A stretch of DNA of 64,000 bases from Lysobacteraceae bacterium. GTDB lineage: Bacteria > Pseudomonadota > Gammaproteobacteria > Nitrococcales > AK92. The first letter of the stretch is position 1; each line of letters begins with the position of its first letter. The position numbers and the translations under genes were made by a program. The DNA is taken from assembly GCA_012523465.1 (NCBI GenBank), contig JAAYIK010000007.1, positions 17,047-81,046 of the forward strand, in the 5' to 3' direction. A model generated the notes under the pieces. That model did no database searches. It worked only from the letters and a program-made list of their open reading frames with translations, and was not told the origin of the DNA. This document shows, one piece after another, positions 47,588 to 58,921 of this stretch.

Positions 47588-47619
47588 GCCGCAGACAGGC
47601 GCGACTGTCTGCGGCTTTT
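47588..47619 (+). terminator. intrinsic terminator after lpxC
   Basis: Perfect 11-bp stem GCCGCAGACAG / CTGTCTGCGGC, 6-base loop, then TTTT. It lies between the convergent lpxC and dciA stop codons; the T-run serves only the plus strand. Confidence 0.88.
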
Positions 47620-47623
47620 CGCG

Positions 47624-48082
47624 TCAATCGTTCGCATCGTTGCGTGCCCGCTGGGCCAGCCTGACCAGCGCCCGGCGCAGCGCGCCGTCCTCCATGGTCT
47701 GTGCTGTCTGCCGCAAGACCTCCGCGGCGGCAGGCGAAAGCTGTGCCCGGCGCGGTGGATCCTGGCGCAGCGGCGCCGGCGGCAGGATCTTGACGGTCAG
47801 GCGCTGCGCCCGCATTCCCAGCGCCTGCTCCATGGCATCCAGCAGCCGTTTGCGCGAGTAGCGCAGGCGAGTGGCGCGGGCGGCGGAGTCGGTGGTGAGC
47901 ACCAGCGCGTCAGCGCCACAGCGGGCCAGCTGCCAGCCTTCGGCGAGATCGCCGGGAAGCTGGCGGGCGATCGCCTCGCGGACCGCTTCCAGGTGCCGGG
48001 CATGCGCGAGCAACCGGCGGGTCCCGGGGAGCCCCAATGGCTGCTTGAACTCCAAATTTGATTTTGCTGTCTTATTGCCCAT
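47624..48082 (-). CDS. dciA: DciA-like DUF721 protein (helicase-loading factor)
   Basis: Protein of 152 residues with the DUF721 pattern (LARCGADALVLTTDSAARATRLRYSRKRLL, split). DciA is the ancestral bacterial loader/operator of the replicative helicase DnaB. The location between lpxC and secA, on the opposite strand, is usual in gammaproteobacteria that lack DnaC. ATG 48082 is chosen over a TTG at 48112. Confidence 0.9.
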   Translation of the reverse strand: MGNKTAKSNLEFKQPLGLPGTRRLLAHARHLEAVREAIARQLPGDLAEGWQLARCGADALVLTTDSAARATRLRYSRKRLLDAMEQALGMRAQRLTVKILPPAPLRQDPPRRAQLSPAAAEVLRQTAQTMEDGALRRALVRLAQRARNDAND

Positions 48083-48200
48083 TCGACTTGTGCATTGGCG
48101 GCACGCACTCAAAACTGTCGTTCGATAGGCTATAGTAAGCCCCTTTCATGACAGACAGAATGGGCGTCCAGGGCTGGCGCCGGATTCTCTGGGAGTTCAT

Positions 48201-50930
48201 ATGCTCGGTGCTATCGCAAAGAAGGTCTTTGGCAGTCGCAATGACCGTATCATCGCGCGTCTGCGCAAGGTAGCGGACAAGATCAACGCCCTGGAGCCGG
48301 CTGTGCAAGCTCTTTCCGATGTCGAGCTGCGGGACAAGACTGATGAATTCCGCGCCCGACTGAAGGACGGTGCGGATCTCGACTCGCTGCTGCCAGAAGC
48401 CTTCGCGGTGGTGCGCGAGGCGGGACGGCGGGTGCTGGGCATGCGCCACTTCGACGTCCAGCTAATCGGCGGCATGGTTTTGCACCAGGGCAAAATCGCC
48501 GAAATGAAGACCGGCGAGGGCAAGACCCTGGTCGCGACCTTGGCGGCCTATCTCAATGCCCTCCCCGGCAAGGGCGTGCACGTGGTTACTGTCAACGACT
48601 ACCTGGCCCGCCGCGACGCCGCCTGGATGGGGCAGTTGTACGAATTCCTCGGCATGACCACCGGTGTGGTGGTGGCTGGCATGACGCCCGAGGAAAAGCG
48701 CGCTGCCTACAATGCCGACATCACCTACGGCACTAACAACGAGTTTGGCTTCGACTACCTGCGCGACAACATGGCCTTCCGCAAGGAGGACCGTGTGCAG
48801 CGCCCGCTCTACTACGCCATCGTCGACGAGGTTGACTCCATCCTGATCGACGAGGCGCGCACGCCGTTGATCATTTCCGGCCCGGCCGAGGACAGCAGCG
48901 ACCTCTACCTGCGCATGAACGAGATTGCACCCAAGCTGGTGCGGCAGGACAGGCCCACCGAGGAGGGCGAGCAGGACAGGGGTGACTACTATGTCGACGA
49001 AAAGGCGCGCCAGGTCTATCTGACCGAGAGCGGGCAGGAGCGTGCCGAGCAGCTGCTGCGCCAGGCCGGCCTGCTAGGCGAGAACGATGGCCTCTACGAT
49101 GCCCGCAACATCATGCTGGTGCATCACCTGTACGCGGCGCTGCGTGCCCATGCGCTGTTCCAGCGCGACGTGCACTACATCGTCCGCGATCGACAGGTGG
49201 TCATCGTCGACGAATTCACCGGCCGGGCCATGCCCGGGCGGCGCTGGTCGGAAGGCCTGCACCAAGCGATCGAGGCCAAGGAAGGGCTGCCCATCCAGAA
49301 TGAAAACCAGACGCTGGCCTCGATCACCTTCCAGAACTACTTCCGAATGTACGAAAAGCTGGCCGGGATGACCGGCACAGCCGACACCGAGGCTTACGAG
49401 TTCCAGCAGATCTACGGGCTGGAGGTGGTGGTGATCCCGACCCACCGGCCCATGATTCGCAAGGACCTCAACGACCTTGTCTTCCTGACCGCCAAGGAAA
49501 AATACGACGCCATCATCGAGGACATCCTCGACTGCCAGCGGCGCCAGCAGCCGGTGCTGGTCGGTACCACCTCCATCGAGACTTCTGAATACCTGTCCGA
49601 GCTGCTGCGCAAGAAAGGTATCAAACACGAGGTGCTCAACGCCAAGCACCACGAGCGCGAGGCGCAGATCATCGCCCAGGCCGGCCGTCCCGGCGCCGTT
49701 ACCATCGCCACCAATATGGCGGGTCGCGGTACCGACATCGTGCTGGGTGGCAGCCTGGAGGCGGAGCTGGCGGCATTGGGCGAGGACGCCAGCGAGGAAG
49801 AGCGCGAGCGGGTGCGCGCCGAGTGGCAGAATCGTCACGACCAGGTGGTGGCCGCCGGCGGCCTGCACGTGATTGGCACCGAGCGCCACGAGTCTCGTCG
49901 CATCGACAACCAGCTGCGCGGTCGCGCCGGTCGGCAGGGCGACCCTGGCTCGAGCCGCTTCTATTTGTCGCTGGAAGACAGCCTGCTGCGCATCTTCGCT
50001 TCCGACCGGGTGGCGGGGCTGATGCAGCGCCTTGGCATGCGCGAGGGCGAGGCCATCGAAAGCGGCCTGGTCTCGCGGGTGATTGAGAACGCCCAGCGCA
50101 AGGTGGAAGCGCACAACTTCGACATCCGCAAGCACCTGCTGGACTTCGACGACGTTGCCAACGACCAGCGGCGGGTGATTTACCAGCAGCGCAACGAGCT
50201 GCTCGAAGCCGAGGACGTGTCCGAAACCATCGCCGCCATGCGCGAGGATGTAATCGAGACCATCGTCAGCGAATACATTCCCCCCGGCAGCGTCGACGAG
50301 CAGTGGGACGTGGCGGGGTTGGAGGCGGCCCTGGACAAGGAGCTGGGCCTGTCACTGCCGCTGCGGCGCTGGCTGGACGAGGACAACGAGCTGCACGAGG
50401 AGAGCCTGCGCCAGCGCATCCTGGAGGCGGCCGTACGGCAGTATCAGGAGAAGGAAGCGCTGGCCGGCGCGCCGGTGATGCGGCAGTTCGAGAAGGCAGT
50501 CATGCTGCAGGTGCTCGATACGCACTGGAAGGATCACCTGGCTGCCATGGACTACCTGCGCCAGGGCATCCATTTGCGCGGCTACGCCCAGCGCAATCCC
50601 AAGCAGGAATTCAAGCGCGAAGCCTTCGAGATGTTCTCGGAGATGCTGGAGAACTTCAAGCGCGAGGTTATCTCCGTGCTCTCGCGGGTTCAGGTGCGGG
50701 CGCAGGAAGACGTGGCGGCGGTCGAGGAGCGGCAGCGGCCGGACGAGTCCAAGATGCAGTTCCAGCATGCCTCGGTCGGCGGCTATGGCGCCGCCGAGGA
50801 GGCCGCGGCGGTGCAGCAGGCCGCCGAGGCTCAGCCGTTCGTGCGCGAACAGCCGAAGATCGGGCGCAATCAGCCCTGTCCCTGCGGTTCCGGGCGCAAG
50901 TACAAACATTGCCATGGTCGGTTGAGCTGA
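48201..50930 (+). CDS. secA: preprotein translocase ATPase SecA
   Basis: Motor of the Sec pathway; 909 residues. Walker [29 protein letters not shown], helicase motif [16 protein letters not shown], and the C-terminal zinc tail [14 protein letters not shown] for SecB and lipid binding. Start lies behind TGGGAG. The 118-base gap to dciA has TATAGT at 48134-48139 as a possible -10; there is no secM-like leader gene. Confidence 0.98.
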   Translation: MLGAIAKKVFGSRNDRIIARLRKVADKINALEPAVQALSDVELRDKTDEFRARLKDGADLDSLLPEAFAVVREAGRRVLGMRHFDVQLIGGMVLHQGKIAEMKTGEGKTLVATLAAYLNALPGKGVHVVTVNDYLARRDAAWMGQLYEFLGMTTGVVVAGMTPEEKRAAYNADITYGTNNEFGFDYLRDNMAFRKEDRVQRPLYYAIVDEVDSILIDEARTPLIISGPAEDSSDLYLRMNEIAPKLVRQDRPTEEGEQDRGDYYVDEKARQVYLTESGQERAEQLLRQAGLLGENDGLYDARNIMLVHHLYAALRAHALFQRDVHYIVRDRQVVIVDEFTGRAMPGRRWSEGLHQAIEAKEGLPIQNENQTLASITFQNYFRMYEKLAGMTGTADTEAYEFQQIYGLEVVVIPTHRPMIRKDLNDLVFLTAKEKYDAIIEDILDCQRRQQPVLVGTTSIETSEYLSELLRKKGIKHEVLNAKHHEREAQIIAQAGRPGAVTIATNMAGRGTDIVLGGSLEAELAALGEDASEEERERVRAEWQNRHDQVVAAGGLHVIGTERHESRRIDNQLRGRAGRQGDPGSSRFYLSLEDSLLRIFASDRVAGLMQRLGMREGEAIESGLVSRVIENAQRKVEAHNFDIRKHLLDFDDVANDQRRVIYQQRNELLEAEDVSETIAAMREDVIETIVSEYIPPGSVDEQWDVAGLEAALDKELGLSLPLRRWLDEDNELHEESLRQRILEAAVRQYQEKEALAGAPVMRQFEKAVMLQVLDTHWKDHLAAMDYLRQGIHLRGYAQRNPKQEFKREAFEMFSEMLENFKREVISVLSRVQVRAQEDVAAVEERQRPDESKMQFQHASVGGYGAAEEAAAVQQAAEAQPFVREQPKIGRNQPCPCGSGRKYKHCHGRLS

Positions 50931-50943
50931 GCGGGGCGAGAAG

Positions 50944-52161
50944 ATGGCGGTAGGTCTGCAGGGGTTGCCGGAGTTGCATCCGGTACGCGGCGTACGGATT
51001 GGCACCGGCAAGGCCGGCATCAAGAAGCCCGATCGACGTGATCTGACGGTGTTCGAGCTGGCGCCCGGTAGCGCGGTGGCGGCGGTGTTCACCCGCAACC
51101 GCTTCTGCGCGGCGCCGGTGCAGTTGGCCAAGCGGCATTTGCAGACCACGGAGCCCCGTTATCTGCTCATCAACACCGGCAATGCCAACGCCGGCACCGG
51201 CGCCGCCGGGCTGCTGGCGGCCGAGGCTTGCTGCCAGGCTCTGGCCGAACGGACCGGCGTCCCGGTGACAGCGGTGCTGCCGTTCTCCACCGGGGTGATT
51301 GGGGAGCCTCTGCCGGTCGAGCGCATCGTCGCAGCGATGCCGCAGTGCCTGCAGGCGCTGAGCGCTGACGGCTGGGCCCTGGCCGCCGAAGCCATCATGA
51401 CCACCGATACTGTGCCTAAGGGGGCCAGCCGGCGCTTCAGCGTGGCGGGAAAGGACTACGTCCTTACCGGCATCAGTAAGGGCGCCGGCATGATCAAGCC
51501 CAACATGGCTACCATGCTGGCGGTCGTCGCCACCGATGCCCCGATCGAGCAGACTGCCCTGCAGGACGCGCTGGCCGAAGCGGTCCGGCTGTCCTTCAAC
51601 CGCATTACCGTGGACGGCGATACCTCCACCAACGACGCCTGCGTACTGGTCGCCACTGGCGCGGCCGGTGGCGAGACGCTGGCGGCGGCACATGAGGGTT
51701 TCGCCGCGTTCCGTGAGGCCTTGCAGGCGGTCTGTCTGGAGCTGGCCCAGGCCATCGTGCGCGACGGCGAGGGCGCAACCAAGCTGATTACCGTCGCCGT
51801 CAGCGAGGGGGCCAGCGAGCAAGAGTGCGAGCAGGTGGCCTACGCTATCGCCGAGTCGCCTCTGGTCAAGACCGCCTTTTTCGCCAGCGATCCCAACTGG
51901 GGACGAATCCTCGCCGCTGTTGGCCGGGCCGGCATCGACGACCTCGACGTCACCAAGGTGCGGCTGTACTTGGACGATCTGCTGATCGCCGAGCAGGGCG
52001 GGCGAGTTGCTGGCTACCGCGAAGAAGAGGCCGCGGCCCGCATGGCGAAGGAGGAAATCACCATCGGCGTATGCCTGGGTCGGGGAAGCGCGACAGCCAC
52101 CGTGTGGACTTGCGACTTCTCCTATGATTATGTCCGCATCAACGCCGACTATCGCACCTGA
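50944..52161 (+). CDS. argJ: glutamate N-acetyltransferase / amino-acid acetyltransferase ArgJ
   Basis: Ornithine acetyltransferase of the cyclic arginine pathway; 405 residues. The self-cleavage site is in PNMATMLAVVATDA, where the Thr becomes the nucleophile of the beta chain. STGVIGEPLP and DGDTSTNDA are also conserved. Whether it also uses acetyl-CoA cannot be told from sequence here. Confidence 0.96.
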   Translation: MAVGLQGLPELHPVRGVRIGTGKAGIKKPDRRDLTVFELAPGSAVAAVFTRNRFCAAPVQLAKRHLQTTEPRYLLINTGNANAGTGAAGLLAAEACCQALAERTGVPVTAVLPFSTGVIGEPLPVERIVAAMPQCLQALSADGWALAAEAIMTTDTVPKGASRRFSVAGKDYVLTGISKGAGMIKPNMATMLAVVATDAPIEQTALQDALAEAVRLSFNRITVDGDTSTNDACVLVATGAAGGETLAAAHEGFAAFREALQAVCLELAQAIVRDGEGATKLITVAVSEGASEQECEQVAYAIAESPLVKTAFFASDPNWGRILAAVGRAGIDDLDVTKVRLYLDDLLIAEQGGRVAGYREEEAAARMAKEEITIGVCLGRGSATATVWTCDFSYDYVRINADYRT

Positions 52162-52180
52162 GCCGGCGGCTCCTGCCGAT

Positions 52181-53110
52181 ATGCTGCAGGTGGTGGCGGC
52201 GGTGATTCGCGATACCGCCGGACGCATCCTCATCGCCCGCCGCCCCGAGCACGTCCATCAGGGCGGACTGTGGGAGTTCCCGGGCGGCAAGGTGGAGCCG
52301 GGGGAGAGCCCCGGGCAGGCCCTGCGGCGCGAGCTCGAGGAAGAGCTTGGCATCGTGCCGACGCAAAGTCGCCGCCTCATCCGCATTCCCCATCGCTATC
52401 CCGAGCGCTCGGTGCTGCTCGACGTCTGGCTGGTGGAAGCATTCAGCGGTGATCCACATGGCCGCCAGGGCCAGCCGCTCCGCTGGGTCGCGCCGGATGC
52501 GTTGCCCGACCATGCCTTTCCGGCCGCCAACCGGCCCATCGTCGCCGCGGCCCGCTTGCCCCAACTCTACCTGATTACGCCCGATTGTGGACCTTCCGAG
52601 TCCTATTTTGGGACGCTGGAAAAGGCGCTGGCGCGTGGCATACGGCTGGTGCAGGTGCGGGCGCCCAGCCTGCCGCAGGCCGAGTTCAAGCGGCTGGCCA
52701 AGGAAGTGATCCGGCGCTGCCGCGACCACGATGCGGCGGTGCTGATCAACGGCGCACCGGAGCTGGCGCTCGAGCTGGGCGCCGACGGCGTACATCTGAA
52801 CGGCCGGCGACTGCAGGCGCTTGAGCAGCGTCCCTTACCAGCGCGGTTCTGGTGCGCCGCCTCCTGTCATGACGCGATGCAGCTGCGACAAGCCTGCGTA
52901 CTGGGACTGGACTTTGCCGTACTGTCGCCAGTGCAGCCGACGGCCAGTCATCCTGGCGCTAGCCCTTTAGGCTGGCAGCGTTTCCAGGAACTAGTTTGGG
53001 ACTTGCCGCTGCCGGTGTATGCGCTGGGCGGTCTCGGACCGAACGATTTGCCGCGAGCGCTGGCGGCGCGGGCGCAAGGCGTCGCCGCCATCCGCGCCCT
53101 GTGGGGCTAG
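52181..53110 (+). CDS. Nudix hydrolase fused to thiamine-phosphate-synthase-like domain
   Basis: Two-domain protein of about 309 residues. The N-terminal half is MutT-like, with the Nudix box starting GGKVEPGES and ending RELEEELGI, so it probably hydrolyses oxidised nucleotides such as 8-oxo-dGTP. The C-terminal half (from about [10 protein letters not shown]) is a TenI/ThiE-like barrel ([35 protein letters not shown]). This fusion is known in gammaproteobacteria; the role of the barrel is unclear and the full ThiE catalytic set is not evident. ATG 52181 starts the Nudix fold; in-frame ATGs at 52124 and 52130 lie inside argJ. No good Shine-Dalgarno is seen. Confidence 0.9.
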   Translation: MLQVVAAVIRDTAGRILIARRPEHVHQGGLWEFPGGKVEPGESPGQALRRELEEELGIVPTQSRRLIRIPHRYPERSVLLDVWLVEAFSGDPHGRQGQPLRWVAPDALPDHAFPAANRPIVAAARLPQLYLITPDCGPSESYFGTLEKALARGIRLVQVRAPSLPQAEFKRLAKEVIRRCRDHDAAVLINGAPELALELGADGVHLNGRRLQALEQRPLPARFWCAASCHDAMQLRQACVLGLDFAVLSPVQPTASHPGASPLGWQRFQELVWDLPLPVYALGGLGPNDLPRALAARAQGVAAIRALWG

Positions 53111-53165
53111 CCGCCGACGGCTGCGCAGCGGGAACCTGAGCGGATTGCAAGGGTCGCAACGACTG

Positions 53166-53375
53166 ATGACGACGGTCAAATGCCCGACATGTTCTGCCCC
53201 TGTGGAATGGGGTCCGCAGTCTCCCTACCGGCCTTTCTGCAGCAAGCGCTGCAAGCTCATCGACCTGGGGGGGTGGCTGGACGGCAGTCACCGCATCCCG
53301 GGTGAGGAGCTGCCGGACTCGCAGGGGGAGTTTGGCGCTCCCGGTCTGCCGGACAATGACGAGGCCGAGCGTTAG
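53166..53375 (+). CDS. yacG: DNA gyrase inhibitor YacG
   Basis: Small zinc protein of 69 residues: [12 protein letters not shown] and [17 protein letters not shown] give the four cysteine ligands, followed by an acidic tail. The family binds the GyrB C-terminus. Here it follows the Nudix gene on the plus strand and is convergent with zapD. Confidence 0.95.
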   Translation: MTTVKCPTCSAPVEWGPQSPYRPFCSKRCKLIDLGGWLDGSHRIPGEELPDSQGEFGAPGLPDNDEAER

Positions 53376-53399
53376 CCAGCCTCGTGCCTTGATCGGGCT

Positions 53400-54185
53400 T
53401 CAGAACCCGCAGCTGCAGAGCAGGAATTCGACGTCCTCGCCGGTTTGGGCGGGGCGCTCGGAAGTGCTGTGCTGCTGCATGAAGCGGATGGTGAAAAAAT
53501 ACTTGCTGCCGCTGATTTCGGCAAAATAGGGCGAGTTAGCCGGCAGCAGGACGCGGATCAGCTGTGCTTGCGGTGCTTTTTTGTCCGGGGTGCGCTGGTA
53601 GACGCCCTTGGGCGCCGTCAGCCGCACCGGCTCGGCGCTCTCGCGCAGCACTCGCAGGATCAAGGCATTGCCCCGCCGCAGATCCTCCAGCTGTTGCAGC
53701 CAGGCCTCCAGCTGCGCGCGCCGCTCTTCCGCCGGCCGCTGCAGCCAAAATTGGTAGGCTGGCAAGTCGAAACCACAGGCACCGCCCGGGATGCCGGCTC
53801 GCTGCAGCACGCTGCGCAGCAGCTCGTCCCGCTTCAGCGCCGCCGCCGGCAGTCCGCGTGCGGCTTTCAGCTGCTCCGCCAGCTGCCTGGCTTCCTCCAG
53901 CAGCGGCTCCAGGCGCGCCTGATCGACCTCCGGGCTGTCGGCCAGGCGATCGAAGCAAAGGACGATGCGGTCTAGTTCGCGGATGAGTTCGGCGCGGATG
54001 TCGCCGCGCGCTGACAGAACCGAAATGATGTCGAGCAGGCTGGCGACGACGGCGCGGCTATGCCACTCGCTATCCCCATTCAAGCCCTGCAGCGCTTGCT
54101 GGAACAGAAACTCCAGCCGCAGCAGGATGCGTATCCGCTCATTGAGCGGCTGCTCGTAAGCAGTGTGGGGCTTGGTGCCGGGCAT
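53400..54185 (-). CDS. zapD: cell division protein ZapD
   Basis: FtsZ-bundling protein of 261 residues. YEQPLNERIRILLRLEFLF at the N-terminus and the helical then beta-rich plan ending IRFMQQH match ZapD. ATG 54185 has GAGAGGA nine bases upstream; a GTG at 54203 is the other in-frame codon. Confidence 0.95.
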   Translation of the reverse strand: MPGTKPHTAYEQPLNERIRILLRLEFLFQQALQGLNGDSEWHSRAVVASLLDIISVLSARGDIRAELIRELDRIVLCFDRLADSPEVDQARLEPLLEEARQLAEQLKAARGLPAAALKRDELLRSVLQRAGIPGGACGFDLPAYQFWLQRPAEERRAQLEAWLQQLEDLRRGNALILRVLRESAEPVRLTAPKGVYQRTPDKKAPQAQLIRVLLPANSPYFAEISGSKYFFTIRFMQQHSTSERPAQTGEDVEFLLCSCGF

Positions 54186-54242
54186 ACACGTCCGTCCTCT
54201 CACGTCAGCGCCGCCCCATTGTCGCGTAGTCGTCCGGATTGC

Positions 54243-54839
54243 TCAATCGCGCGCCAGGTCTAGATAAAACCGGTGCAGCTTTTCGACCTGGTGCGCCAAC
54301 GCTTGCAGGTCGCCGTCGTTGGTGATTACGTCATCGGCCCGCGCCAGCCGCTCCGCCCGTTGCATCTGCGCCCGCAGGATGGCTTCAGCCTCCTCCCGGC
54401 TGCTGCCATCGCGCTGCATCACGCGGCGGATTTGCACTTCCTCGGGCACGTCGACCACTAGCACCCGATCGACCGTGCGGCTGAGCTGGCCTTCCAGCAG
54501 CAGCGGCGCGACCAGCAGGGCATAGGGTCCGCGCAGTGCCGCCAGGCTGTCCCGCAGGTGCTGGCCGATCAAAGGGTGCAGTATGCTTTCCAGCCGCTTG
54601 CGCTCGGCCGGGTCGGTAAAGACGCGCTGACGCAGCGCTCGGCGGTCGAGTGTTCCCTCGGCGGTCAGCACTGTGGGGCCGAAGGCTTCGACCACGGCCG
54701 CCAGGCCCGGACTGCCCGGCGCGACCACGGCACGGGCCGAGACATCGGCATCCACATGCGGCACACCGCGGGCAGCGAACAGGTTGGCGACGGTGGTCTT
54801 GCCGCTGGCGATACCGCCAGTCAGTCCAATGATCAGCAT
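54243..54839 (-). CDS. coaE: dephospho-CoA kinase
   Basis: Last step of coenzyme A synthesis; 198 residues. P-loop GLTGGIASGKTTVANLFA, HVDADVSARAVV for dephospho-CoA binding, and LVAPLLLEG. In the usual gammaproteobacterial run pilB-pilC-pilD-coaE-zapD. Confidence 0.97.
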   Translation of the reverse strand: MLIIGLTGGIASGKTTVANLFAARGVPHVDADVSARAVVAPGSPGLAAVVEAFGPTVLTAEGTLDRRALRQRVFTDPAERKRLESILHPLIGQHLRDSLAALRGPYALLVAPLLLEGQLSRTVDRVLVVDVPEEVQIRRVMQRDGSSREEAEAILRAQMQRAERLARADDVITNDGDLQALAHQVEKLHRFYLDLARD

Positions 54840-54914
54840 GTTGCGAGCTCCGCCTTCGAGTCGTCGTGGCGCCGTTACCGGCCAGGTGCGGGCAGAGCTG
54901 CCCGCGAAGACGCG

Positions 54915-54936
54915 CCGGCCTCTGCTCAGAGGCCGG
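54915..54936. other. 10-bp hairpin at the end of pilD
   Basis: CCGGCCTCTG-CT-CAGAGGCCGG is a perfect palindrome overlapping the pilD stop codon. No T-run follows on the minus strand, so it may protect a 3' end or act with Rho, not as an intrinsic terminator. Confidence 0.45.
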
Positions 54937-55795
54937 TCATGCGCAAGTAGGCGTCCGTCAGTCTATCGCCCCAGAGCAGCGCCAGCCAGCCGGCAGCGGC
55001 GAGATAGGGGCCGAAGGGGATGGGAATGTTACGGTCGCGGCCCAGCAAGAGGATCATGGCGATCCCCACCAGCGCGCCGACCAGCGAAGAGAGCAGGATG
55101 ATGACCGGCAACGCCTGCCAGCCCAGCCAGGCTCCCAGCATGGCCAACAGCTTGAAGTCGCCGTAGCCCATGCCTTCCTTCCCGGTGAGCAGGCGAAAGC
55201 CGTGGTAGACGAGCCAAAGGCTCAGATAGCCGGCAACGGCGCCGATGATGCTGGCGCGCGGATCGACGAACACCTCGCCCAGGCTCAGCAGCAACCCCAG
55301 CCACAGCAGCGGCAAGGTCAGGTTGTCGGGCAGCAGCTGATGGTCCAAATCGATCACGCTGAGCGCAATCAGTCCCCAGGTCAACGCCAGCGCCGTCAGG
55401 GCCTGGGCGCCGAAGCCGAAATGCCAGGCGACGTAGACCGACAGCACGGCCGTCAGTGCTTCGATCAGCGGGTAACGCAGCGAGATGCGCCCGCCGCAGC
55501 CACGGCAGCGGCCGCGCAGCAGCAGGTAACTGAGCAGCGGGATGTTCTCCCAGGGGCGGATGCGGCGCTGGCAGTGGGGGCAGGCCGAAGGCGGCCAGAG
55601 CAGGTCGAAGTGCTGGTCAGGCACGGGAGCGCTGGCGCCGAGCAGCTCCTGGCACTGGGACCGCCATTCCCGCTCCAGCATGCGCGGCAGACGCAGGATG
55701 ACGACGTTGAGAAAGCTACCCATCAGTAGTCCGAGGACGCCGACAGCGGCCAGGAAGGCCGCCGGCGTCTGTTGCAAATAGTCGAAAACCATCAT
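54926..55795 (-). CDS. pilD: type IV prepilin peptidase / N-methyltransferase PilD
   Basis: Inner-membrane aspartic protease that cleaves and methylates prepilins; 289 residues. Zinc tetrad in CPHC and CRGC loops of the methyltransferase part, protease Asp residues in SVIDLDHQLLPD and MGYGDFKLLAMLG, and about eight membrane helices. Confidence 0.96.
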   Translation of the reverse strand: MMVFDYLQQTPAAFLAAVGVLGLLMGSFLNVVILRLPRMLEREWRSQCQELLGASAPVPDQHFDLLWPPSACPHCQRRIRPWENIPLLSYLLLRGRCRGCGGRISLRYPLIEALTAVLSVYVAWHFGFGAQALTALALTWGLIALSVIDLDHQLLPDNLTLPLLWLGLLLSLGEVFVDPRASIIGAVAGYLSLWLVYHGFRLLTGKEGMGYGDFKLLAMLGAWLGWQALPVIILLSSLVGALVGIAMILLLGRDRNIPIPFGPYLAAAGWLALLWGDRLTDAYLRMTGL

Positions 55796-55828
55796 AGGGC
55801 CTGGAACCGTCGCTGGCAGTAGCCGGGC

Positions 55829-57049
55829 TTAGACGACCGAGCCAAGCTTGAAGATCGGCAGGTACATGGCAATGACCAGGCCGCCGATCAAAATTCCCAG
55901 CACCGCCATGATCAGCGGCTCCAGCAGGCTGCTGAGGGCATCGACGGCGTTGTCGACCTCTTCCTCGTAGAAGTCGGCCACCTTGGCCAGCATGCTGTCG
56001 AGCGAGCCGGATTCCTCGCCGATGGCCACCATCTGCACCATCATGTTGGGGAACAGCTCGGTGCTGCGCATGGTCAGCTGCAGTTGCTGGCCGGAGGCGA
56101 CCTCCTCGCGGATGGTGTGCACCGCTTTTTCGAACACCACGTTGCCGGTGGCGCCTGCCACCGACTCCAGCGCCTCCACTAACGGCACGCCGGCGGCGAA
56201 CATGGTCGACAGGGTGCGCGCGTAGCGGGCGTAGGCGGCTTTGGTCAGGATGTTGCCGATGATGGGCAGGCGCAACGAGAACCGATCCAGCAGGGCCTGG
56301 AAGGCGCGCGAGCGCTGCTTCGCCTGCACGAAGCCCACCACGGCTAGGACGAGCGCCGCGAAGTAATACAGCCCGTTTTCCTGCAGCGCGGCGGAAAGAT
56401 CCAGAACGAAGCGGGTGAAAATCGGCAAGTCTGCACCGAAGCCGACGAATAGGGCCTCGAACTGTGGCACCACGAAGATCAGCAGGATGGCGGTGACGAT
56501 GAAGGCGACTACGATCACCGCCGTCGGGTAGAACAGCGCCTTCTTGATCTTCTTCTTGAGCGATTCGGTCTTTTCCTGGTAGGTGGCGATCTTGTCGAGC
56601 AGGGTGTCGAGCACGCCCGCCTGTTCGCCGGCCTTGACCAGGTTACAGTAGAGCGCGTCGAAGTATAGGGGATGCTTGCCGAGTGCCTCCGACAGGGCGG
56701 TGCCGCTTTCGATGTCGGCTTTGATGCCGAGCAGCAGGTCCTGCATCGCCGGTTTCTCATGGCCGCGACCGATGATCTCGAAGGCCTGTACCAGCGGCAC
56801 TCCGGAATCCAGCATGGTGGCCAGCTGGCGGCTGAAGACGGCGATGTCGCCGGTGGTGATTTTCCTGCCCCCGCGGCCGCCGAACAAGGTAAGCTGCTTC
56901 TGCACCCGCTTGGGGATAATGCCCTGCCGCCGCAGCTCGTTCTTGGCGGCGGCGGCGTTGGGCGCCTGCAGCTGGCCTTTGAGCTTGGTGCCGCGCTTGT
57001 CGGTTCCTTCCCAGACGAAGGTGGAGAGCTTGACCGTCTTCTCTGCCAT
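55829..57049 (-). CDS. pilC: type IV pilus inner-membrane platform protein PilC
   Basis: Polytopic platform protein of 406 residues with two T2SSF repeats (LATMLDSGVPLVQAFEIIG and LSTMFAAGVPLVEALESVA) and three membrane helices. Lies between pilB and pilD with short gaps. Confidence 0.97.
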   Translation of the reverse strand: MAEKTVKLSTFVWEGTDKRGTKLKGQLQAPNAAAAKNELRRQGIIPKRVQKQLTLFGGRGGRKITTGDIAVFSRQLATMLDSGVPLVQAFEIIGRGHEKPAMQDLLLGIKADIESGTALSEALGKHPLYFDALYCNLVKAGEQAGVLDTLLDKIATYQEKTESLKKKIKKALFYPTAVIVVAFIVTAILLIFVVPQFEALFVGFGADLPIFTRFVLDLSAALQENGLYYFAALVLAVVGFVQAKQRSRAFQALLDRFSLRLPIIGNILTKAAYARYARTLSTMFAAGVPLVEALESVAGATGNVVFEKAVHTIREEVASGQQLQLTMRSTELFPNMMVQMVAIGEESGSLDSMLAKVADFYEEEVDNAVDALSSLLEPLIMAVLGILIGGLVIAMYLPIFKLGSVV

Positions 57050-57052
57050 GAA

Positions 57053-58768
<1,716 letters not shown>

Positions 58769-58921
58769 GCGCGTCTTGTTCTTTTCGTTTATTTCTTCGT
58801 CCGTGGCGGAGGTCGTCTTCTCATAGGATTCAAGGGCCTAGTATGCAGCTTTCGAGCAGACTATTAAGAGATCCGTCGCGAACTGAACAGGAACCGAGTC
58901 AAACTCTGACTATAGCGAAAT

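Noticed and set aside
48083..48200. secM-type arrest peptide upstream of secA
   Set aside because: The gap is only 118 bases and has no exported reading frame with an arrest-like C-terminus.
54915..54936. Intrinsic terminator at the end of pilD
   Set aside because: The hairpin is perfect but no T-run follows on the transcribed strand, so it is listed only as a hairpin.
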